DNA from: Candidatus Saccharimonadota bacterium
GTDB taxonomy: Bacteria; Patescibacteriota; Saccharimonadia; Saccharimonadales; Saccharimonadaceae
DNA length: 6,065 nucleotides
Direction: 5' to 3'
Assembly (NCBI GenBank): GCA_030527565.1
Contig: JAUNAO010000034.1
Coordinates: 1 to 6,065 of the forward strand
Shown here: piece after piece, positions 1 through 4,638 of the stretch
Position numbering within the stretch: the stretch's first letter is position 1
Layout of the letters: each line of letters opens with the position of its first letter
The notes under the pieces: model-generated
Seen by the model: the letters and a program-made list of their open reading frames with translations, nothing else
Told to the model about the DNA's origin: nothing
Database searches by the model: none
Translations under genes and position numbers: made by a program

Positions 1-14
1 TACCTTTTTATGCA

Positions 15-42
15 TTGACATAACTAGCAATCGAAGTTTAAT
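15..42 (+). promoter_or_regulatory. Possible rightward promoter opposing the leader
   Basis: TTGACA at 15-20 is a consensus -35; TTTAAT at 37-42 (5 of 6 to TATAAT) follows after 16 bases. It would transcribe rightward, antisense to the predicted leader, with no ORF downstream. In AT-rich DNA this may be chance, so it is a weak call. Confidence 0.2.
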
Positions 43-105
43 TCAATTACAAGCCGTCAATTAAAATCTTTTCATCGTTATATATCAAATTGTTAAATCA
101 GAGAG

Positions 106-117
106 CCTTAAAGAATA
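106..117 (-). promoter_or_regulatory. boxA-like antitermination site
   Basis: The minus strand reads TATTCTTTAAGG, which matches 10 of 12 positions of the boxA consensus TGYTCTTTRRNA bound by NusB/NusE (S10) in rRNA leader transcripts. It lies downstream of a strong promoter and a hairpin region, the position expected in an rrn leader. A 12-base match can be chance; the context raises its value. Confidence 0.4.
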
Positions 118-135
118 GTTCGCGATCGTTTTAAA

Positions 136-192
136 GCGACCTCGAAATAATTCCTCGCTTTCTTTTCATTCCGTAGAGGTCGCAAACGCGAC
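136..192 (-). promoter_or_regulatory. Two mutually exclusive hairpins in the leader transcript
   Basis: In the leftward transcript, GUCGC (192-188) can pair with GCGAC (183-179) across a GUUU loop, a compact 5-bp hairpin that forms first. The same GCGAC plus the next three bases, GCGACCUC (183-176), pairs perfectly with GAGGUCGC (143-136), an 8-bp stem with a 32-base loop. Both cannot form at once because 179-183 is shared. It could act as a boxB-like element or a folding switch in the leader. Confidence 0.45.
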
Positions 193-210
193 TTGCTGTA
201 ACTGTTACCC

Positions 211-239
211 ATTTTATCACGCCGTTTTTAAAAAGTCAA
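211..239 (-). promoter_or_regulatory. Strong sigma-70-type promoter driving the leftward leader
   Basis: On the minus strand TTGACT (239-234) is followed after exactly 17 bases by TAAAAT (216-211). Each hexamer is one mismatch from consensus. The expected start is near 204. It sits just after the terminator of the 306-1223 gene and has A-tracts immediately upstream, so it starts a new transcription unit rather than serving that gene. Confidence 0.7.
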
Positions 240-243
240 CACC

Positions 244-268
244 TTTTTTCGACTTTTTTCACATTTTT
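244..268 (-). promoter_or_regulatory. Phased A-tracts upstream of the -35 (UP-element-like)
   Basis: The minus strand carries A6, A6 and A5 runs at 249-244, 259-254 and 268-264. They repeat at exactly 10-bp spacing, one helical turn, starting 5 bp upstream of the -35. Such tracts bend DNA and can act as an UP element contacting the RNA polymerase alpha subunit, typical of rRNA and other very active promoters. Confidence 0.55.
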
Positions 269-271
269 CAC

Positions 272-298
272 AAAAACCGCCCCGAAAAGGGCGGTTTT
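272..298 (-). terminator. Rho-independent terminator of the DUF916-like gene
   Basis: AAAACCGCCC (273-282) is perfectly complementary to GGGCGGTTTT (289-298) with a 6-base loop. On the minus strand the GC-rich stem ends in a T5 run (276-272). It begins 8 bases after the stop codon of the gene ending at 306. The T-run is weaker on the plus strand, so leftward termination is the better reading, though it could work in both directions. Confidence 0.8.
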
Positions 299-305
299 CC
301 TAAAA

Positions 306-1223
306 TTAGATGATTTGTCGATTCTTTTTTGTCTTTTTTCTAGCAAATATCCAAACTATTAGTAGCACAACCCCAAAGATAACGACAAACAACAACCAAA
401 GCGGACAAACAATCACCATCTTTGAAACTTCTTTCGAAATCAACCCATCAAACTCTACCGCATACACGACATTATAAATCCCAAAAAGTGGTGTTTCCGG
501 CCAAACTGTTTCACTATAATACGTCCGCCCCTGCATGATCACCATCGTCGTTGGGTCTTCCTCGTTCGAAAAAACTGGCTCATCCGAAAATAATGGAGTT
601 ACTTTGACAGAATATTTCGCTGTTCCATACGTATTGCCGGTATTTTTAATTGCCGATTTCGCTATTAAATTGCCACCAAAGACAAAACCAGGCACATCAA
701 TACTAACAAACTCTCCCGCCCGCTCCGTCGTACCCGCAACTTCTGCGTATATAATATGCGCAATCGCCGGCACGCTCGCGATGCTCACCCCCGCGCTCGC
801 CTCACCGCTCAAATCCTGCATTGTCGTTAGCGAAGCATATTGCCCGCCCGCTGGCGCGTCTTCTGGTACATTAATCTTGTAACGAATAGTAACTACCCCG
901 TTCGGAAAAATCGTCCCCTTTGGATTTTCTACCGTCACCCATTCAACAATCTGATTAAAATCCCCTGAATTTACATAAATCGGATTATAATCCTCGTCAA
1001 CATAAAAAGGTTGCACCTCAATCTTATAGTTAAAATCTTCCGTACTCGCTGCCGGATTCGAAACTTTAAAACTCCCCTCGTAAACTTCTCCAGGCACCAA
1101 AATAATTTTCTCATTCATCGGTGAGACCGAAAAAGTCGCCGCGTTTACTGGGGCTGCAAACATTAAAACCGCAACCACCGCCACGAGAGCCCCACTCATT
1201 ATTTTTTTAATTTTGTTTTTCAT
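306..1223 (-). CDS. DUF916-like (WxL-interacting-type) membrane-anchored surface protein
   Basis: A 305-residue exported protein. Residues 1-28 form a signal peptide (basic start, hydrophobic core, VNA before the likely cleavage site). About 30-160 looks like a DUF916 beta-sandwich: it opens with the strand motif ILVPGEVYEGSFKVSNPA (41-58) and contains VPEDAPAGGQYASL (119-132), close to the Pro-rich GG segment of that family. A second Ig-like domain follows, then a membrane helix near 273-294 and a basic cytoplasmic tail. In Firmicutes, DUF916 proteins bind peptidoglycan and WxL proteins; that role is inferred here. The WxL/pilin-like protein at 1914-2474 is a plausible partner. ATG is preceded by AAAGGAGGTGA, a full anti-SD complement. 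The gene has its own promoter at 1245-1274 and a terminator at 272-298. Confidence 0.7.
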   Translation of the reverse strand: MKNKIKKIMSGALVAVVAVLMFAAPVNAATFSVSPMNEKIILVPGEVYEGSFKVSNPAASTEDFNYKIEVQPFYVDEDYNPIYVNSGDFNQIVEWVTVENPKGTIFPNGVVTIRYKINVPEDAPAGGQYASLTTMQDLSGEASAGVSIASVPAIAHIIYAEVAGTTERAGEFVSIDVPGFVFGGNLIAKSAIKNTGNTYGTAKYSVKVTPLFSDEPVFSNEEDPTTMVIMQGRTYYSETVWPETPLFGIYNVVYAVEFDGLISKEVSKMVIVCPLWLLFVVIFGVVLLIVWIFARKKTKKNRQII

Positions 1224-1244
1224 TCACCTCCTTTTATATCGTCT

Positions 1245-1274
1245 ATTATAGCAAATTATTCCGTAATATGGCAA
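1245..1274 (-). promoter_or_regulatory. Promoter of the DUF916-like gene
   Basis: TTGCCA (1274-1269) and TATAAT (1250-1245) are separated by 18 bases on the minus strand. The -35 lies inside the last codons of the upstream gene, which stops at 1256. The predicted start near 1238 gives a leader of about 15 bases holding the ribosome site GGAGG (1231-1227), 3 bases before ATG. Confidence 0.6.
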
Positions 1275-1831
1275 CTTAGACCCTGTTCATTATATACTTT
1301 CGTAAAGTCCTCAATTGTCGATTCTCGGTTTAAGCCTTCTGCGAGAAAATATTTCATCGACACATCATTCAGTTCGGACCCTTCCGCATATAACTTCATA
1401 ATCATCTTATCCTCGAACGCTGAATAAGATGCCGACAATGCATCCGCCTCTAACCCTGCCCGCGCAAACGATTTATTCATCGCCGAATGATTATGGCTCT
1501 CACTTTTTTCCGCCGTCGCAAGATCCGTATAATATAGTGTTTGAATTAGCGAAATTGCCGAAACCTCATCATCATTAAAAATCACCCGTGTTTCCAATTT
1601 CTTCCCCGTCGATTCATCAACCGTAAAAATCGGATAACTTACCCCCTCAACCGAACAAATTAATGACGAATTTCGTACTATCTCGCCCTCGCCGCCCGTC
1701 GTTTTCGTCTCTCCATTCAAGAAAAACCAAATCAAAAGCACGACCGCAACCCCTAAGAGCGTCAGCCCAACCGACCCCATCCAATCCATCTTCTTCTTTT
1801 TCTTAACTTTCCGAACTTCCTGTTCTTCCAT
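1256..1831 (-). CDS. Membrane-anchored extracytoplasmic protein of unknown function
   Basis: I do not recognise a family. The 191-residue protein starts with a very basic cytoplasmic stretch (Lys-rich at 8-14), one hydrophobic helix near 18-38, then about 150 residues that should lie outside the membrane. The outer part is rich in acidic residues and has two cysteines, C59 just after the anchor and C187 near the C-terminus, which could form a disulfide closing the domain. ATG at 1831 is chosen over an in-frame TTG at 1834, because AGGAGG (1841-1836) would leave only one base before the TTG and four before the ATG. It lies between the WxL/pilin-like and DUF916-like genes, so a part in the same surface assembly is possible but unproven. 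It has its own extended -10 promoter. Confidence 0.75.
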   Translation of the reverse strand: MEEQEVRKVKKKKKMDWMGSVGLTLLGVAVVLLIWFFLNGETKTTGGEGEIVRNSSLICSVEGVSYPIFTVDESTGKKLETRVIFNDDEVSAISLIQTLYYTDLATAEKSESHNHSAMNKSFARAGLEADALSASYSAFEDKMIMKLYAEGSELNDVSMKYFLAEGLNRESTIEDFTKVYNEQGLSCHITE

Positions 1832-1851
1832 CAATCCTCCTACTTTCCTCT

Positions 1852-1860
1852 ATTATACCA
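1852..1860 (-). promoter_or_regulatory. Extended -10 promoter of the 1256-1831 gene
   Basis: TGGTATAAT (1860-1852) is a perfect TGn-extended -10 with no clear -35, as expected for that class. The predicted start near 1845 gives a leader of about 14 bases with AGGAGG. It lies just after the terminator of the upstream gene, so the unit is insulated. Confidence 0.6.
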
Positions 1861-1865
1861 TAAGA

Positions 1866-1897
1866 GCAAAAAATATAGCCCCTTTCGAGGCTATATT
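1866..1897 (-). terminator. Rho-independent terminator of the WxL/pilin-like gene
   Basis: AATATAGCC (1872-1880) pairs perfectly with GGCTATATT (1889-1897) across an 8-base loop. On the minus strand the stem runs into a T6 tract (1873-1868, partly within the stem). It starts 16 bases after the stop codon at 1914. Confidence 0.75.
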
Positions 1898-1913
1898 ATT
1901 TTCTAATCTTCAA

Positions 1914-2474
1914 TTAGAGCTCAGCAAGCGTGTAGGTGACTGAACCTTCATAGGTACCAGCAGCCTGACCGTCTGCAACTGCGACCGCGTAGGACGAAGT
2001 GAATTTCGCACCAGCGCTGACCGTTGGAGTGCTCGACTGCGCAACAATCTGAGAAGCGGAGGCCATGATGCCAGTATTCGAAACCGTAGCATCAGACGTC
2101 GAAGTCGTTACTGTGTAGCCAGATTTACTTGCGTTGCTAATCGCCGAGAAAAGCAGTGGCAAGTTGTCCGAACCAGTTGTCAAGTTAGCGTCAGCCACAG
2201 CTGTAACTTTCCAACCATCCGTGTTGTTGCAAATAATCGTAAATTCCGTCGAACCAAAGCCCGCTTCATAGTTACCAGCAACGATAGCTTTGCTCAAAGT
2301 ACCGTCTTCCCAAGTAGCCGCACCATTAACGTGGCTAACAGTATCGATCGCACAGTTCTTGGTAATGACAACTTCGAGATTATCTGTCTGTGTCATTCCA
2401 GCAGCAAACACGCCAGCAACTGGCATTGCAGCAACTGCGAGTGAAGCTGCACCTGCGATTAATGTTTTTTTCAT
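1914..2474 (-). CDS. Secreted WxL/pilin-like surface protein
   Basis: A 186-residue secreted protein. Residues 1-24 are a clear signal peptide ending VFA. The mature part is rich in Ala, Ser, Thr and Val, with alternating strands typical of a beta-sandwich, no membrane anchor, and two cysteines (C41, C82) placed to form a disulfide. The end GTYEGSVTYTLAEL (173-186) resembles the last strand of WxL domains (usually TWTL) and of coat/fimbrial-type subunits; GWKV (87-90) could be a degenerate first WxL motif. I therefore call it WxL/pilin-like, not a confirmed WxL protein. The gene has a near-consensus promoter, a hairpin-bearing leader, its own terminator, and a G10 tract upstream, so it is probably a highly expressed, monocistronic surface protein. 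Confidence 0.6.
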   Translation of the reverse strand: MKKTLIAGAASLAVAAMPVAGVFAAGMTQTDNLEVVITKNCAIDTVSHVNGAATWEDGTLSKAIVAGNYEAGFGSTEFTIICNNTDGWKVTAVADANLTTGSDNLPLLFSAISNASKSGYTVTTSTSDATVSNTGIMASASQIVAQSSTPTVSAGAKFTSSYAVAVADGQAAGTYEGSVTYTLAEL

Positions 2475-2483
2475 ATTTTTTAT

Positions 2484-2504
2484 TCTCCTTTCACTTACGT
2501 GAAA
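2484..2504 (-). promoter_or_regulatory. 5'-UTR hairpin with GNRA loop next to the ribosome site
   Basis: In the leftward transcript UUUCAC (2504-2499) pairs with GUGAAA (2494-2489) across GUAA, a GNRA tetraloop. The stem abuts and overlaps by one base AGGAGA (2489-2484), the ribosome site, which lies 10 A-rich bases before ATG. It could stabilise the mRNA or tune ribosome access. Confidence 0.55.
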
Positions 2505-2539
2505 AATTAGTTTTGTGTATGACCCTTCCCAATACCTCT

Positions 2540-2568
2540 ATTTTACATAAGCCTTTTAACTTTGTCAA
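2540..2568 (-). promoter_or_regulatory. Near-consensus promoter of the WxL/pilin-like gene
   Basis: A consensus TTGACA (2568-2563) is followed after exactly 17 bases by TAAAAT (2545-2540), one mismatch from consensus. Two A6 tracts lie just upstream (2578-2573 and 2586-2581), UP-element-like. The start near 2533 gives a leader of about 58 bases, much longer than the 14-16 bases of neighbouring genes. This is the strongest-looking mRNA promoter in the window. Confidence 0.75.
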
Positions 2569-2595
2569 CAACTTTTTTCATTTTTTAACACAATA

Positions 2596-2605
2596 CCCCC
2601 CCCCC
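2596..2605 (-). repeat. G10 homopolymer upstream of the surface-protein promoter
   Basis: Ten consecutive C on the plus strand (G10 on the minus) lie 27 bases upstream of the TTGACA of the 1914-2474 gene, in the intergenic gap. Runs this long are prone to slipped-strand length changes, and known phase-variable surface genes often carry such tracts near the promoter. The exact length may also be a sequencing error. Confidence 0.7.
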
Positions 2606-2623
2606 GTCAAGTTTTCCACAGCT

Positions 2624-2655
2624 AAAAGTTATGACTTTCATCAACAAGTTATAAC
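2624..2655 (-). terminator. Weak candidate terminator of the thioredoxin-like gene
   Basis: GTTATAACTT (2655-2646) pairs with AAGTCATAAC (2637-2628) with one A-C mismatch and an 8-base loop, then T4 (2627-2624) on the minus strand. The stop codon lies in the stem. The stem is AT-rich, so termination may be incomplete. Confidence 0.35.
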
Positions 2656-3167
2656 CTTTCGCCAAACACCTTAACTCTCTCCCCCATCCACTTCCCGAAC
2701 TCCCCCTCATCATTATACGCCGGCGCATCCTCATCCGAATCCGTCCGAAGCGCATCAACCAACTTCCCCTCCGAAATAACCGCCACCGACGGATAATGTT
2801 TCACCGACGGATAAAGCGAGGTCTTTTTCATATCGCTAAACATCATCTCAAACACCTTCAAATCATACTCATCCGCATAATTCGTAACATACCCCCGCAT
2901 TTTCTCCCCCGTATAACACCCAGGTTGCGTGATAAACAACACAAACGACTTCTTCGCCGCGATCATCTCCTCGTATTCCTCGGTTGAGAGCGAAATCACC
3001 TCCCCCGTACACTCCTCCTCGCAATAATATTCACTGGACAACTCAACTTTCGCACTACCAAACCAGCCCGCCATCGCCCCAACAAACAGTACTCCCCCCA
3101 GTACCATCACTACCAATGCGACAACTAGCACCCCAATTTTCTGTTTCCGCCGCATAGAGCCCCGCAT
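2649..3167 (-). CDS. Membrane-anchored thioredoxin-fold protein with a single active-site Cys
   Basis: A 172-residue protein with an N-terminal anchor (about 11-34) and a thioredoxin-like domain outside the membrane (about 55-170). FVLFITQPGCYTG (75-87) matches strand beta1 and the active-site loop, but the usual WCxxC is reduced to C84-Y-T-G87, so it has one thiol there. YPSVAVI supplies the cis-Pro before the next strand, as in thioredoxins. A separate C49-EEE-C53 pair sits between anchor and domain and might act as an extra redox pair. The start lies 5 bases after the stop of the rhodanese-like gene, with GAGG 10 bases before ATG, so the two are probably one operon with coupled translation. 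M5 (3155) is an alternative start. The substrate is unknown; chaperone, glutaredoxin-like or degenerate roles are possible. Confidence 0.7.
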   Translation of the reverse strand: MRGSMRRKQKIGVLVVALVVMVLGGVLFVGAMAGWFGSAKVELSSEYYCEEECTGEVISLSTEEYEEMIAAKKSFVLFITQPGCYTGEKMRGYVTNYADEYDLKVFEMMFSDMKKTSLYPSVKHYPSVAVISEGKLVDALRTDSDEDAPAYNDEGEFGKWMGERVKVFGERL

Positions 3168-3172
3168 AAACC

Positions 3173-3859
3173 CTAAACCTCAACAAACTCCGCAAGATCA
3201 ATCTCATGATACGGCACCTTATAGAAATCGTACACCGTCTCCCCCTCTGAATTGACCCGCTTTACCTCAACATTATTTTCCCCGTTATAGAACCAATATC
3301 CGCCCACATTATAAATCTTCTCCGCACTCCAACCATTCGCAACGAGGAGCGCCTTCGTCATTCCCGCATAACCACCCCCACCGCACATCAAGAAAATCGT
3401 CTTATCTTTCGGGAACAACGCCTCTAAAACCGCCAAAGACTCCTCATAATTCGCTGTATAATTCCCCTCGCTGTCTACTGTAAACAAAGTTTTCCCAGCA
3501 TAAGTCCCGCCAACCGCCTCTGGCAACCCCGTTACATTCACAAGATATGGCAAAGGCACAACTTCAAACCCATCTACAAATCCCGACAACATCGAATCCC
3601 CGCCAATCGCCTCATAATTTCCAGGATCCTCCAAGAGCCGCATATCCCGATAAACCGCATCGCTCCGCCCAAGATACTGATCAATCGTCTCCTCATTCAA
3701 ATTTTTATCGATCCCAAGCGCCCCTCGCTCCCCCTCAGACAACTCCGGCAAAGGCAAAACTGCCACCTCAGCCGCCGGCAACGAAAATCGTCCAATCAAA
3801 AACGCCGCCACCGCAACTACAATAATCCCAACTGAAATTTTAAGAACCTGCTTTTTCAT
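3173..3859 (-). CDS. Membrane-anchored rhodanese-like protein
   Basis: A 228-residue protein: N-terminal membrane anchor (about 5-24), linker, then a rhodanese-like domain (about 70-195). The diagnostic part is KTIFLMCGGGGYAG (153-166), where C159 is in the place of the persulfide-carrying Cys, followed by the usual helix (KALLVANGW) and the IYNVGGYWFY strand. The active loop lacks the common Arg at Cys+5 (Y164 here), so thiosulfate transfer is uncertain. ATG at 3859 is chosen: a longer frame to 3883 exists, but its ATG overlaps the -10 (3882-3887) and lies upstream of the predicted transcript start. GGAGG (3868-3864) is 4 bases before the chosen ATG. It precedes the thioredoxin-like gene by 5 bases, suggesting a shared envelope sulfur or thiol function. 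There is no lipobox. Confidence 0.7.
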   Translation of the reverse strand: MKKQVLKISVGIIVVAVAAFLIGRFSLPAAEVAVLPLPELSEGERGALGIDKNLNEETIDQYLGRSDAVYRDMRLLEDPGNYEAIGGDSMLSGFVDGFEVVPLPYLVNVTGLPEAVGGTYAGKTLFTVDSEGNYTANYEESLAVLEALFPKDKTIFLMCGGGGYAGMTKALLVANGWSAEKIYNVGGYWFYNGENNVEVKRVNSEGETVYDFYKVPYHEIDLAEFVEV

Positions 3860-3881
3860 ATTTCCTCCACTTATTTCCTCC

Positions 3882-3890
3882 ATTATACCA
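3882..3890 (-). promoter_or_regulatory. Extended -10 promoter of the rhodanese/thioredoxin-like pair
   Basis: TGGTATAAT (3890-3882) is a perfect extended -10 lying 6 bases after the stop of the nuclease gene. The predicted start near 3875 gives a 16-base leader with GGAGG. No terminator separates the nuclease gene, so readthrough from it may also feed this pair. Confidence 0.6.
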
Positions 3891-3895
3891 CATTT

Positions 3896-4603
3896 TTAAA
3901 TGCCTACGGTTTTTTCATTTGGACAAGTCTCTAAAACCTCATGCATCGCCGCCTTCTCCGCCTCCGTCACCCATAACCCATATTTATACTTCACCGAAAT
4001 CTGCCTCGCCACATACTGACACCGAAACTTTTTATTCGGCGGCAACCACGATGCCGCATCCGAATCCGATTTCTGCGAATTCGCCGGCCCATCCACCGCA
4101 ATCAAATTCAACGGATCCGTCGCAATCTCATACCTAACCTCCTTCGTAAGATACTGCGCCCCCTTCTGCCACGCATCCGACAGCGCCACCACATGGTCAA
4201 TCTCAAGCTCCGACACCTCCTCTTTCAAAGAAAAAACCATATGCTCCCCTGTATACGGCTCATCAAACTCCCCCGCAACAACCGTGCACTCCTCTAAAAC
4301 CGCCGACTCCCCAAATTCCCGCTTCAAAATCCGCTGCCGGAGTGAACATCCATCCACCATCGGCCATCCATTATAAAACTCCTCCCTCGAATATCCAGTT
4401 TTCGGCGCCCGCCCCTTCACCTCAAGTTCCTCTAAAACAGCAGTCGCCAATTTCTCCCCCGTCTCCCCTAAACTAACCTCCGCCCCATCGTTCTCCATCT
4501 TCGTAAGAATCGTCTCATAACTCGCCGGATTTGCAAAAACCCACCCCAAAACCGCCACAAACGCCAACACTACCGCAACAATCCTCCGCTTTCTCAACTT
4601 CAT
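3896..4603 (-). CDS. Exported HNH endonuclease (DUF1524/GmrSD-type HNH family)
   Basis: A 235-residue protein with an N-terminal signal peptide or anchor (hydrophobic 8-24, possible cleavage after VFA) and an HNH nuclease domain over about 65-228. It contains the family blocks in order: GYSREEFYNGW (70-80), DPYTG-like EPYTG (115-119), IDHVVALSDAWQKGAQ (135-150) with catalytic H137, DPLNL (163-167), VDGPANSQKSD (170-180), WLPPNKKFRCQYVARQI (186-202), and KYGLWVT. These match secreted nucleases of Actinobacteria very closely. Cysteines C86, C106, C195 and C227 could form two disulfides, consistent with export. A probable role is degradation of extracellular DNA, for nucleotide supply or around DNA uptake; that is inference. 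It starts from a divergent promoter and appears leaderless, with no ribosome site. Confidence 0.9.
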   Translation of the reverse strand: MKLRKRRIVAVVLAFVAVLGWVFANPASYETILTKMENDGAEVSLGETGEKLATAVLEELEVKGRAPKTGYSREEFYNGWPMVDGCSLRQRILKREFGESAVLEECTVVAGEFDEPYTGEHMVFSLKEEVSELEIDHVVALSDAWQKGAQYLTKEVRYEIATDPLNLIAVDGPANSQKSDSDAASWLPPNKKFRCQYVARQISVKYKYGLWVTEAEKAAMHEVLETCPNEKTVGI

Positions 4604-4638
4604 ATTTCAATTATATCATGGTATAATACAGATATGAA
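4599..4638. promoter_or_regulatory. Palindromic divergent promoter with leaderless starts on both sides
   Basis: ATTATATCATGGTATAAT (4610-4627) contains two extended -10s facing outward: TGGTATAAT (4619-4627, plus) and TGATATAAT (4618-4610, minus), with the TGs adjacent in CATG. At 17 bases upstream of each -10 lies TTCATA (4599-4604 and 4638-4633), a 4 of 6 match to the -35, made in each case from the other gene's start codon. The 40 bases are symmetric at 16 of 20 paired positions. Seven bases after each -10 falls exactly the A of each ATG (4634 and 4603), so both mRNAs should be leaderless; neither start has a ribosome site. Confidence 0.7.

Larger units (their letters stand above)
1..204 (-). 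other. Predicted leader of a stable-RNA operon (possibly rRNA), running off the left edge
   Basis: This stretch has no credible gene: all frames are broken by stops, and the longest minus-strand ORF has an ATG lying inside the promoter -10. Read leftward from the promoter at 211-239, the transcript would start near 204 and contain two competing hairpins (136-192), then a boxA-like antitermination site (106-117), then about 105 AT-rich bases to the window edge. Strong promoter, A-tracts, hairpin, boxA and then an untranslated spacer is the known order of bacterial rRNA leaders. No 16S sequence is visible, so the rRNA identity is inferred; a tRNA operon or another structured RNA remains possible. 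A weaker opposing plus-strand promoter-like pair (15-42) is also present. Confidence 0.4.

Noticed and set aside
108..212. Minus-strand ORF of 34 codons in the left non-coding region
   Set aside because: Its ATG lies inside the -10 of the leader promoter, it has no ribosome site, and the product is a basic peptide with no recognisable features.
535..882. Plus-strand open frame opposite the DUF916-like gene
   Set aside because: Antisense shadow of a well-supported gene; no ribosome site and no domain sense in the translation.
2612..2620. TTTTCCACA, matching a relaxed DnaA-box consensus
   Set aside because: Only one copy, no cluster of boxes, no dnaA or dnaN nearby; one 9-base relaxed match is expected by chance.
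3547..3825. Plus-strand Pro/Gln-rich frame
   Set aside because: Composition is that of the reverse complement of the rhodanese-like gene; no start signals.
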